Assembly (NCBI RefSeq): GCF_036669915.1
Contig: NC_089312.1
Span: 23,783,404 to 23,847,403 of the forward strand
DNA from: Pocillopora verrucosa
Taxonomy: Eukaryota > Cnidaria > Anthozoa > Scleractinia > Pocilloporidae
Direction of reading: 5' to 3'
Length of the DNA: 64,000 nucleotides
A program made the translations under genes and the position numbers. The notes under the pieces were generated by a model, which was given only the letters and a program-made list of their open reading frames with translations, was not told where the DNA came from and ran no database searches. Positions 22,975 through 34,700 of the stretch are shown one piece after another (the stretch's first letter is position 1; every line of letters starts with the position of its first letter).

Positions 22975-23335
22975 ATTAATTTGGACCTCAGGGTATTTAA
23001 ATTGCCTCAAATTCAATTCCCAGAAATTCCCAAGAATTCCACCCTTCTTAAATTATAGGTAGTTTGCATAGGTGATAATTCATAGGAATTCCTAGGAATT
23101 CCAAGTCCTCACTGAACTAGAGTCTTCCTTTCCCAGAAATACCCAAATTCCAAGCTTTTAAAATCAGAGCTTATTTGCATAGTTGGGAATTTTTGAGAAT
23201 TCCTAGGGAATTCCTAGGAATTCCTAGAAAACTGGGAATTCAGTTAGCAAGGGTTATTTGCATAATTGGGAATTTTTGAGAATTCCTAGGAATTAGGAAT
23301 TCCCAGAAAACTGGGAATTCAGTTCACAAGGGCAG
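22975..23335. repeat. Tandem repeats built from palindromic GGAATTCCTAGGAATTCC motifs
   Basis: Two well-preserved copies of an 83-bp unit start at 23171 and 23254 ('ttatttgcata..tgggaatttttgagaattcc'), with a more diverged copy at about 23050-23120. Each is packed with GAATTCC, CCTAGG and their complements, so either strand can fold back on itself. A G-run follows at 23333-23346. Confidence 0.75.
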
Positions 23336-23832
23336 GGGGGGGGAGGGGTGGTATTTTGTTCCTTGCCCTGCCAGCTTTTTTTCCGTCTGCAATCCTTTTT
23401 CTTTTTTACCCAATATGAGGGAGAGCCAGGCCCCCCCATAGATCTGCCACTGCTCAATCAGGCTCTCAAAAAGCCTCACCTAGGAATTTCAAAAATTAAA
23501 AAAAAAGTAAATTAATAAGAAAAGAAAAATAAAATTCACATCACTTGGATCGTGACAAACCTCTTGGGAAATTTCTCTTAACATTTTTTTATCTACAGTG
23601 TGCTTTTTATTGCTAGTATTTTGCATCTTTCCATCTACAACTTTAATTGTAAAAAAGAAACATGATTTAAATGTGGCCAAATTAACTTTTATACTGCAGT
23701 ATTTTTTGGCGAATTTATCTGTAGAATTTTAATAATGTACTTATTCAATTATTTTTCACAGTTGATCAAACTTTTGATAAAGTTCAACAGAGACCACGCA
23801 GTTTATCTGACATTCAAATTAATTTCTTTCAG

Positions 23833-26800
23833 AAACCTTGGACCACCTCCCAAGAAAAGCGCTTGCACATTTTGGCTGAAGCAGAGAAATCACGAAACAA
23901 GCGGGCTGAAAAAAAATTGGTGAACATGCTAGCTTATCAATCTTTTGAAGCCAATTCCAGTCTGAGTCGAGTCTGTTCACTGGTGAGAAAGGCAAAGGGA
24001 CAGATGGTGATGAAAGTTCATCTGTGACAAGCAGTACCCCTGAAGGTTAGTTTTTCCTACTACCAAGACTAAATAATTACCGGCTGTTAATCTCTATTGG
24101 TCTATATTTACAGAACTTGCCCGTATTTAATAATAATAATTTAACTCTTTTATTGCGTGCTTTCCACGAAATGATCAAGCGCGCATTACATGATTTCTAT
24201 CTATAGCTGCAATTTACTACAGGGTATCTAACTGATAATTATTTAAAATATACTATGATAAATTAAAATATACAACATATGTTAAGATACTAGTAATTAT
24301 CATGAAAAAAATTAATAAAAAGCTTCCCTAATTTAATACAGGGTATCTAACTAACAATTATTTAAAACATACTATGATAAAATTAAAATATACAATAGAT
24401 GTTAAGATACTAGTAATTTTGGTGATAAAAATTAATAAAAAGCTTCCTTAGAAAGGTGTGTTTTCAAATGGCACTTACTCCTTCTTGTTAAGCTCTGTAG
24501 TTAAGTTCTACATGTAGAACTCTGACACTATTGCTCTCTAGAACCTAAACTTTTTTTCATCCAAACAATAACCACAATTATCATAATATAGCAGAAATGT
24601 ACGATAGAATAACAAAATCCACCCTAAAAAACAATTTAAAAAGCAACTAGGTTACAGGTTCAACAGGTAAAAGCCTTGGACAATGATCACTCCCAAAACA
24701 CAAAAAAAAGCTCGAATAAGTCTTGGGTTGAACTACTAGGTAAAACTGAAAATAAATCAATCCCCTTCCCTACCTGTGTAGTGCTTAGGAAAAAAAAATG
24801 CAAACAATAAATCTCCTTAGTACTTAATGTACATTGTACAGTATACAACGCATGTTAGGTAAATGTAAAAATCATTGTTATACAGGTCATACTAATGGTT
24901 ACCAGTCCTTTCATACCCAGTGTATGTTCATTTCATACCGACTTGTTTCATACCCAGCTAGGCTGATTGGTTCCCAGCCAATTAAGTTGTTTTGTACCCA
25001 AACTAATTGTCAGAATATGCTTTACCTGTTAAGTATATTTAAAGTAAAGTCAGTTTGCATAAATAAGTGTTTTTACATGACATCCATTTTTAAACGTGAC
25101 CTCCAAAGGGAGAAAAACAAATACACAATTTAGTTGTTTCTGCTTAGAAGGTCAAAAGTATACAACAGAATTTTGTCTATCTCTAACTCCCTTGACTCTA
25201 CTGAATTGTCGTACGCAATCAACATCTGCTCACATACTTGTGTGTGAGGTATTTTGAATGAATGCATGTTGGGACTGGTACGAATCAATCTGTGGTTTGG
25301 GTACAAAACGACTCAAATTTAGTACAAATTGTCTGAATTTGGGTATGAAACAATTTGATACCATACTAAAATGCACATTAACATCTCTTAATTATTGAGC
25401 ACTGTTTTTTAGGACTTATGACAGATTTTTTCAAACCATTACAAAAAGACCCCTATGCGACCAACCTAACTGAGCAAAATATGATAAGAAAAATAAAGGA
25501 CTGAACAGCTTCTTGACTAACTTATACTTGACTTATTTTAGTGTCTCACAAAAAGGGATCCCACAATATGGCAAAAGGAAATAATAAAAATTACATAGGT
25601 TTACATGACATTATTACCATAAAATCTGTTTTATATAGAGTTGGAATGACTTTGAAGGTGCTCTCAAGGGATCCTATTCAGAATACCTACAGCATGAAGG
25701 AATTGCCTTGTTAAAATTTCTAATGTATGTCCTCATGGTCAAATATGGTAAGGACTAGTAAGAGCTATCTTATACATGTACAAAGAAATTCTACATAAGT
25801 AGTCAATAATTAACACTGTGACAGTTCAAATACTGTAACTGTCACTTTAACTGCACCAAAACACTTAGAAAGATTGATTTACTGGGCCTACCTTTGTAAA
25901 ATTTGTGTGCTGACAACATACATGTGTGCTATGACAAGGTGAAAGTGCAGACATTTCCCAGTAAAAATGCCCAGTATGTTGAGGACATTTCTTATTCAGT
26001 TGGGAAGGTCAAAAAATGATGCTGATAAACATTTAGTTTTGAAAAGGTGCAAATGTGCATGCCCTTCAAAAAATGATTGTTTCCCAGCATCCATACACTC
26101 TACTGCAGTCAGTGCACCTAGGACCACATCACAATGCCCCAAGGGTTAAATTGGGACTTATAAATGGTACAGTACAAAGAGCTTGTTAACCAAGTTAGGT
26201 CACCAAATCTCCCAATACTGCTTTAACCTGATGCTAAATTTATGTTGTCGTCCTTAAAAAATATTTAGAAGAAAAGGAATCTGCATCTGTCTACCGCCAT
26301 AACTTCATAAGACTCTCAGTGTGGTTTGGATCTCCCAATGAAGGAATGCAAGGCTGCCCAAAGAAGGTAAAAGAAAGGAGTTACAAATGCCAATAATATT
26401 AATAAGAGTAACACAAAAATACATATTAAATACTGTTCCTTCAACACAATATAATGACTACAGAATTTACCTACATACAACCAGTACATCTCCACTGATT
26501 GTAATTTTTCAGTTTTACACTGCAGTATAATTACTTTGTGAGGACCCGAGAGCTTGACTTGTGACTGTTATGTTATGACTACATTTTTTTAGCTACAGAT
26601 AACTACACTCTAATCGCATGTTACCATTGCATATTAATTAACTTATTCTTGATAGTATATCAACTACAGAAATGATGACCATGATGACAATTAAAACATT
26701 TCATTTACAGGTACAATAATCCTATAACCACTATCATGAGCAGCATTGCAGAAGGAAAAATTGTTATGATGGTGTGTGCATGTAATTAATGTTGATTATA

Positions 26801-27557
26801 TGCTTAAAAAAAACGGAAAAGATTTATGGATCAATAGAGGAATAAAAACACATTTTATTTACTTTTCAAGGAAAATACCAAACTTTTAAAAGTTCCACAG
26901 TACAGTGTAATTGTTACAATTGCTCTCTACAAAAATTTGAACTTTGCCCTGCCAGAATGCTGTTTAACTTCACAAAGTACATGTGATGCCTCTTTTTAAA
27001 AAAAGCTCAAAGAGGAGTATGCCAACAGCACAACCAAAAGATCTGACACTTAACTAGAACTTTAACCTTTAGATGCTCCATCTGATGAAGAACTCAGTTT
27101 CTGTTGATGCTGATGGTAAAAGAACAAGGTAAATATAGTTAAGAGTTAATTTTACTGGTACCTTAAATTAGTTTAGGTTTGGATCACCAAACTTTTGCAT
27201 GATTATGACCCCTCCCAACCCCCCCCTCCCCCCCCCCCAAAAAAAAGAAATTTTGGCCATTAGTCCAACAAAGGTGTCAAAGTCAGCAAGCACATCATGT
27301 GAACTAGAAATTGTAAAATCTTATTTGATGAAAATCACACAAACTGTTTCATCTTCCTCAGCTGGTTTGCTGGATATATGACAGAAGAGGCCTATAAGAA
27401 ACTGCAGAGTGAAAAGAGGGGAGCCTTCTTGGTCCGATTCAAATGTTACGGTCAACCAGGCTTTTTGCTGACCAAAAAGTCCTGTTATGATCTGAGTATT
27501 GTTGACTTTCCAATCGGGGCAAGTAACATTAAAAATGTTAGGCTTTCTTCATGCTGA
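23833..27557 (+). CDS. SH2-domain protein gene, partial exon set
   Basis: Six exons are proposed: 23833-23982, 25639-25747, 26269-26366, 26711-26771, 27073-27128 and 27362 to about 27521 or a stop at 27555-27557. The last is an SH2 domain: W-F-A-G at the start, then G-A-F-L-V-R-F, whose Arg is the phosphotyrosine-binding residue of the FLVR motif. The preceding exons encode a helical region (W-N-D-F-E-G-A-L, L-L-K-F-L-M-Y-V-L, L-S-V-W-F-G-S). I recall this order, a helical segment ending in W-F-G and then SH2, from unannotated SH2 proteins of amoebae, choanoflagellates and cnidarians. The protein would bind phosphotyrosine in signalling complexes. Junctions 1-2, 2-3, 4-5 and 5-6 are in phase. 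The 26366/26711 junction is not: one base fewer would fix it. Either that junction is mis-assigned, a base is wrong, or the gene is decaying. The start codon and upstream exons were not found. Confidence 0.6.
24130..24480 (-). mobile_element. LINE (CR1/L2-type) 3' end with duplicated 3' UTR
   Basis: On the minus strand, 24476-24432 encodes K-C-H-L-K-T-H-L-S-K-E-A-F-Y and a stop, the usual C-terminus of CR1/L2 reverse transcriptases. It is followed by an AT-rich 3' UTR present in two tandem copies with a 119-bp period ('gggtatctaact' at 24222 and 24341). It lies in an intron of the SH2 gene. Confidence 0.6.
24890..25370. repeat. Inverted-repeat element with repeated TACCCA/TGGGTA motifs
   Basis: The left part (24905-25010) has 'ttcatacccag' twice and GTTTTGTACCCAAAC. 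The right part (25265-25365) has GTTTGGGTACAAAAC, an exact inverse, and 'tgggtatgaaac'. The arms and a spacer of about 300 bp resemble a MITE. It sits in an intron of the SH2 gene. Confidence 0.5.
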
Positions 27558-27559
27558 AA

Positions 27560-30500
27560 ACATGACTTCAGTAAATTCTTTTGAAAATCTTCACTTCTCA
27601 TAATTTTTAGCACTACATTTTAAGCTCTGGATGAGGTCAGAGTGCTGTGTACTAAAATTATTATCTGACAAGATTACAGGGAAACCTGGTTTCATGCTGA
27701 GGGTAAACTGTATACAAGAGGGAACATTCCCTACAGGGAGAGTAAATGATCCAAGCCTATTGGTGTTGAAGAAAACGTGAACACATAGCATGAAGACCAT
27801 TTCTAATCAATTTCAGGCATTGAAATTGTCGGGCTGAAGAAATTAAATGTATATGTAATTTGTTACTCTGTTTTTCTATTTCATTGGATTCTGATATGAA
27901 CTTCAATATCATGGTAATGTTAGACCTATGACCTTTTTATTCTATGCAAGGATTTTGAAGGAACCCAACCCTAACAAAGTTTTAGCAAGGAGCCAGGTTC
28001 TAAATATATTAACTTTTCATTCCCAACTTGTCAGATCATATATAATTTTCAAAACTATACATTACTGTAGTTTCTTTGACATCTGAGAATTTATGTAATT
28101 TCTGATGTTTGAGTGACATGGGAACCAATATGTCAGAAATTTTTATTCTGATGGCATTTTGAAGCGGTTTGTGTGGCATAGTGGAAATTTGGATTATTTA
28201 AGCATTTCCCAGGAAAATTAAGTCATTCTTGGTCGGTAAGTCTTACATTTGACCACTTTCTTTTTAGTATTCCTAGTAATTTTGGTAGTAATTAATACTA
28301 CAACCAGGTTAGTTTACCTGGTCCTTGGGGTATTGTGCTGCAGCATTTGATGAGGAATACATTTCCACTCATTTTTTGGCCACATCTAATGAGTGGTTTT
28401 TAGTGGTTTTTTTCATATCTGGTGCAGCACAGGTTCTTCATGTAGAACCCCTAGTTTTAGCCTATATATTATAACATTGTATCAGGATGTGAATACCAGA
28501 AGACTGACTGACTCATCCTAAATAAACTTTTCACAATGAATGTCTTGGGTGAGTGTAGTCAGAATGATTTCATATCAAGGTTAATCCTTATTAATCGCAA
28601 TAATCTACATAATTTATACAAACTTCCTGCTTCAATTAATTTTGGGACAGTAGTGAATTTCTAAGAGTATTTTACACTCTGATCACCATAGTCAAAGGGT
28701 CAAAGCTGACCACAATATTTTATATAAAAGATATGTAATGCAATCACACACCTTGTTGTTCTCATGGTTTGGCCATTAATTTAACTATAATAGTTGTCGA
28801 TAAAACTGTCTCTAGGTATATAATATAATGCAGTGATACACATTGTTATTCTCCTGGTTCTGCCATCAGTTTAATAGTTAATAACAATATACAGTAAGTT
28901 GATTAATTCCAGTTGATTGGTATCAATTGACAACAACTTTCAATGCTTAATGATGACATCAATGGGCTCACCCATACAATTGCTAGACATTGATTGGTTC
29001 TTGAATATCAATATCAATCAATTTAGTACTATTCATTGGTGTTGATTGATTGCGATTGTCACCAGTAATTTGTTTCATTGATTGGACACCCCAGTTGTTT
29101 TCAACTATGGCTAGGCAGGTTCTCTTAGGAGGGGTCAGGGTCGGGGGAAAGTTTACCCCACCTGTCTGAAGTCCTCACATCCATTTAAACATGTCTCATC
29201 TCAAGGAATTAGATGAGTGGTTCTTCGCCAAGTGATGTAGCCGTGTTTATGCACCGTGCTTTAGCAAAAAAAATAAATATCTTGATTAACTCAAAAATTT
29301 TGTAGGAAAAGAAGGAACTCTAAATAAACTAGCCCAGGAAATCCATCACGAGCGCGCGCACAGAATCTTAAGTTGTTGCGCGCTCAACAGTTCCACTATA
29401 CAGTTGCACGAAGTAGCTCTTCCAGTTTGAGCCCAACTGCATGAGCTCCAGGAGTCTTAAATAGTATATTTTGCAACAAAATATATAATGAATTCTCTAA
29501 CTTACCAAGACTTTTCCACGTCCACATTCCGAGCACTCTGCCTCACAAACTGACCAGCAACTAAGCAATAAAAGAGTAAACACTACCAACTAATCGTGTA
29601 GTAACGTCAGCCGCTGACCGCTCACGGGAACTCCATCATGCGCGTGACGAGCGAGTAATGACAACCTTCCCCCGAACTCTTTTCCCCGACTTAAGCACTC
29701 TATCTTTGTTTGACAATTTTTCGTTGATATACATCATTACTGACAGTCTAAAATTGACTTGCCATTGTTACTTGACCGCAGATCTTACGAGAGCTAACTG
29801 GTGTTCGCCAATTAACAGTTTTGTGAGGCTGACGAAAGTCGAGATATTTGTTAACGAGAATTCTTGTTATTAGATGCGATGAGATATTTGCATCTTGATG
29901 ACTCGTAATTGTAACAAAGTGAGTCGTGTGTGTGTGTGTGTTCTGTTGAAGTACATTACGGTGGTGGGAGTGAAAGTAACTATAACTGCCCTGATTCATA
30001 ATTCATGATTGCACTACCTTCCCCGGTTCATAATCCTCTTGAGAACATTAAACAACTGTAAACTGGAATAACAGTAAACAACAGTAAATTGGAATTCAGG
30101 GCCCGTCACCTGATAGATTGCAAGGAAGGTCTTTTTTTTTTTTTTCGCTCGAATGTTTTCCAACTTGACCTTTACACCCTAACATCAGTATGCACATTCT
30201 CCATACTGTTCTCTGTACATTTCCTATGGTACTGACGAGGAGAATCTGTCAATAAAATCAAGTTGGTGATCTTTTCTTTGATTCCGGCCCATGGCCTTGA
30301 TATGATACTGAAAGGATCACTTCTGTGCCTAAAACTGAATTCTCTTCTTTTCTTTCTTTTACCGGCGAAATGAAGCGCAAACTGGGAATATAAGGTATGA
30401 TTTTTGTGTCAAGCTTATGTACAATATAGTCGTTATTATATTCTCAAGATGAACCAAAACTTATCGCCTGCATAAGGGTGTGGAAAAGGAGGGGGGGTAG

Positions 30501-30815
30501 GGGGTAAGTCGAAGGATTTTTTTGATGGGATCACATGGTTTTTAGGGAACGGAGGGGGGGGTCAGTCGTCGCTCTTGGAGTATAAAAGGGGAGTATGAAA
30601 AATTGACTGAATGGGGAGGGATTATTAGAATACTAAAGAGCCTCAAGATGGGATCAGGTAACTTTTATTGTGACACAACCAAAATCCTACGACTCTCCCC
30701 CCCCCCCCCCTCCCTGGCGGTAAATAATGACCTGTGCCTGAAATAGCACGAAACAGTTACATAACAAGGGCATATTTTCGCGCTAGATGGAGGCTATCGT
30801 TTTTCGATATTTTTT
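27560..30815. other. No gene seen; old repeats
   Basis: AT-rich. It holds a diverged tandem pair of about 90 bp (about 28723-28795 and 28815-28890, 'atgca..cacacattgtt..ctc.tggtt..gccat'). The stretch at 27820-27890 could be a further SH2-gene exon, but this is unsupported. A (GT)n run lies at 29924-29942. Nothing else is recognised. Confidence 0.45.
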
Positions 30816-30821
30816 CCATCG

Positions 30822-31766
30822 TTAGAGGCACTTTCTTAATATCTGCTTCACAGCTTGCCTCACTTCCTTAATTTTCCAGCAGTATAGAAAGGGATTAATC
30901 GTTGAATTCAAGTAAATTAACGTGGCCGTACATGTTCCAGCGATAAATATGGGTAGAGGTGTTCCAATCCGAAAAGCGACGGCCCCCAGTACCGAAAATG
31001 GAAGATAGCATATAACCAACGTGAGATGAACCCACAATGCACTGTATACTGTTGACTTGAATCTTAGCGCTCTCCTCAATTGAAAACCGTTTAGCCGGGT
31101 GTGGCTATCGCGAATTGTAACTCGCTGCCGTCTTCGAAGAAGAAAGAAGATGTTAGAGTAACTGTAGGCAGAAATTACGATGCTTAGCAGTATCACCAGG
31201 CATGTTACTATGAAAAAGATTCTTCTGCTTAGCAAATAAGCTATGCCAGTAATGAGGCTGCAAGTCCAAAATAAGACCACAACTCTTATCACCAAAGAAC
31301 GGGTTACAATACGATAATAACTAGATTTCAGTGTCAAGACCAGTAGTCTGTCGAGGCTTATGGCAGTTAGTGTCAACAATGAAACACCACACAAAGTTGT
31401 GCTTGAGACAAATGTTAGATATCTCATGAGGCGGCACAATTTCAAGTGGCCGTTTCCAATGAGCAGTATACTGATAGCGTAAAGGGGTTGCGAGATGATG
31501 CCCACACAGAGGTCACTGGTAGCCAAAGAACGGAATAGGACTCTTGAAGGCGCTGACAATGTATATTCCTTACTCAAGGCAAGTAGTACCAGAATATTTC
31601 CACAAGAAGCAGTAATTGCAAGCACGATGTTCAAGACGGCAAGTAAAAAATGCCAAGTGAAAATTGTTTCTGTGTTACCCTGTACTCTGGAAATAATCCA
31701 GGAACATACGGTTTCATCTTTGTCACCTTCTGAAATCAGTCCAGTGCCGTTGGTTGAGTTGTTCAT
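30822..31766 (-). CDS. Intronless class A (rhodopsin-like) G-protein-coupled receptor
   Basis: A single open frame of 314 residues with seven hydrophobic segments. Helix 1 has G-N-I-L-V-L-L, helix 2 has L-A-T-S-D-L (conserved Asp), and helix 3 begins with a Cys (K-L-C-R) and ends D-R-L in place of D-R-Y. Helix 4 has F-W-T-C, helix 6 has C-Y-L-P in place of C-W-x-P, and helix 7 has N-P-F-L-Y. Three N-x-S/T sites or near-sites lie in the first ten residues. The protein sits in the plasma membrane and should signal through heterotrimeric G proteins; the ligand is unknown. The short second extracellular loop has no obvious Cys partner for the helix 3 Cys, as in melanocortin- or cannabinoid-like receptors. 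Intronless single-exon receptors of this type are numerous in cnidarians. The ATG at 31764-31766 is the first in frame. Confidence 0.88.
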   Translation of the reverse strand: MNNSTNGTGLISEGDKDETVCSWIISRVQGNTETIFTWHFLLAVLNIVLAITASCGNILVLLALSKEYTLSAPSRVLFRSLATSDLCVGIISQPLYAISILLIGNGHLKLCRLMRYLTFVSSTTLCGVSLLTLTAISLDRLLVLTLKSSYYRIVTRSLVIRVVVLFWTCSLITGIAYLLSRRIFFIVTCLVILLSIVISAYSYSNIFFLLRRRQRVTIRDSHTRLNGFQLRRALRFKSTVYSALWVHLTLVICYLPFSVLGAVAFRIGTPLPIFIAGTCTATLIYLNSTINPFLYCWKIKEVRQAVKQILRKCL

Positions 31767-31769
31767 GTC

Positions 31770-34700
31770 GTGTTTACAACAAAACGCAGCTTATTTGCAA
31801 GTCACGAGAACTTCTCACTCCAGTAAGCAAGAATACTAACACACGCTTTTCCGTTTTGGGGTCGCGAGGTCTCGCAAGATAATTGCTTCCGAAAGCCTCC
31901 TGCTACTACCTATTCAAATTCACCAAATGGAAAAGAAATCAAATTTAAAAACAATAGGCTTAGCTGCTCGGCCCGAAGGGATGATTTATTGCCTTTTCAG
32001 TATCACACCGACGACAAGTCTAGACAAAAGAATGGATTTTCGAAAAGTTCGATTGTCACGTAACATGAGATATAAACAATATGCAATAGAGCGAATACGA
32101 CGGAAAAGCACATCGTTCCAGGAGGAAAAAAATGATAGTCCGTTGTTGCTTTTTGTAATAATTATTATTTTATTAATTTTCAGTACTTTTTCTCTCTTCA
32201 AAATTAAAAAAGGGAATAGCGTATAGGATAACCTTCTCCCGGTCTATACTGAAAGTCGCTGTTATTTGCTCTTTCTGATTTGAAGTAAAACAATGGCCAG
32301 CGCATGCTTGCCGAGGTCTCTCTTTTCCTTGCTTCCTTGCTCTACGTGAAAAAAAGGCGACAACAGAGCTTGCTTACAGGTTAGTAGCTGATATGTCATT
32401 CCGGCACCGTATTGCGGCGGAAAGCTCGCGCTTCATATAAAAGAAGAATAACACCTCACTGTGATTTCAGTCCGCAAGCAAGGCGGGAAGTGGTGTCGAG
32501 ATTAAGCAGTATGTATGATAGCTAAAGCATAAATCTTTATTTAAATCAAATCATCTGAGAAAATCTGTTTTTCAAAAATGGAGATAATTTTTTGGGAAAA
32601 ACACCAGTAGCAGGTGCTAATATGACACACAGCGCCAGCTTTATTAAACGGTGCACGGGTAAGAACTCGCAGACCTCTCCACATAAACATTCTCCGCTTC
32701 CACTTTTCTGTTTTCCAAGCGAACCACAAGTATATTACAAATTAAGTCTTTGAAAATTGCTTCTCCTGCGGAAAATCACCGAGCGGTGAAGAGGTTTTCC
32801 TGAAATGTCACACATTTTTTAAAAGGATCGCACAGCAGGGCGACTGTGAGGCTAAAAGGAACGAACTGCAAAAATAAAACCACAGGGTAAGTCACCCGTT
32901 GCCAATAAGTATCCATCACCCGAGTCGAAAATACAAGTTAATTGATTTCTGAAGTTCTTCTCTCATCCTATAGTCGTCACTCGCATCAGGGAGCTGCGAC
33001 GGTAAAAGGCAAACCTTTCTTTTTTCCTATCAAACAAGAAAGTAAAGAAAAGGAAAGAAGAAAAAGACAAGGAAGTTTGAAAAAACTTGAAATAGTCTAT
33101 GCTCCTTGTTCCCGTTTGAAAGTTTAATGGACTCAGACGATGTTGATAGCCAGCCGACAACTTACTGGTCTTCCCGAAACTACGCACATATACATAAAAT
33201 CACCAAAATAGCCAGGATGTAGGCGCTATGGATGTAGTGCAAGACTTCTTGGCAGAAAGAGTGTTCGATCAACTGAGTGCTTCCCCGAAAAAAATGCTTG
33301 CAACTGTGAACACAAAGCGCCTCACGGCAGTGAGTTGGTGATATCGATAAGTGATGACAAAAATAGGGAAGCCAGAAATGTCGAGTTCTTTAATTAATGA
33401 TAGAAACAAAAAAAATATTCGCCCAAATATTAGTGTTCGCCTTGAGATGTATAAACTGTACACGTCAATTTATGACACACTTTCAACGCTGTGGTCTGAG
33501 CGCATTCAACTACTCTATAAGTGAGGGTAAGCAACACTCGAAACCAGCTGATTTATTATTAAGTTGCCTATAAAACGTGCTAAAGTCCAACGCCCACTCA
33601 TAGGCCAGTGTTTTTCCTAAAGGTTACATCGCCTCCTAGCCTTTGGCGATTGTTGGTGTAGTCTTGCACGGATGTCCGTCACGAGTTCTTTCAAAATATT
33701 CTTAATCAGTGGATCCATTCTATAGAATTAATTGGAACCACAGAGAACTACAACGCTCACAGAATGTGTTTGACAAATACAAACGAAACTCTGACGTCAA
33801 TTTCGTTTGCACAGCAGGCGTAAACTATGAACTAACTGACAGAAAAAGGAAGTTAATCGTTTTCAACCACTTGAATTTACATTTGCAAATATAAATAAAT
33901 AGGTGAAGTTGCGGTTTACGATCGAAAGAGTTCTCGATCTTTGGTGCGTTATTTTTCTCAACCTTTACTTATAGTCCTGTTCAAACTCACATTCTCCCAA
34001 ACTTCTCCCAAGGTGAGGCTACCTTACATCGCAGCCGAATTTTCTGAATGCAGTCATGACCGAAGACCCCTCATTCTGGGGGCGAAACTACTCCTTATCA
34101 TGGCAAAATGGGTACGTTTCGCTGCGCAGGGAAAAACTCAACCGCCGGAACAGTTGAAAGTTGTGCATAATCCAATTAAAAGTACTTAAGCACAAGTTTC
34201 TTGCGGTAAAATTGGAAGCAAAATACAGAGATCTTGTCTTCAACTAGGTCACGACTGAGAGAAGACTACCTTGGGATCCTCCCAAGTGATCCTTAGCACC
34301 CTCACCCTCTCCCCCTTTTTATAGGGGCCAGTCACCGGCTGTATTGAACGCACAAAGCAGACCAACGAATTGACAGTGCAACGTTGATGTTGCTTGTTTG
34401 ATATGTTGATGAAAATCAACAACATATCAAAAAAGCATTTTCTACTAAAAGATCCAACGGTCATGACTGGTTTTTCGTTTTAGCAAAGACTAACCAGAGC
34501 CAATTTCCTTGTAACCCAAATAACAGCGGAAGTTAGAAAGAAAACATTGCCCTGACTGCGAAACGCGATATTATTTTAAGCGTTTTTTGCAGATTGAGCA
34601 AAACAAATATTTTTTCAAGGACCCGAAGTAAATCACGTTTCGGAGTACTTGCCAAATGAGAAATATTTTCAAGAAAAGAAACTCATGGTATTGAAACTTA

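Noticed and set aside
32434..32530. Small nuclear RNA or other RNA gene downstream of a TATA-like box
   Set aside because: No recognisable RNA fold, terminator or conserved motif could be seen.
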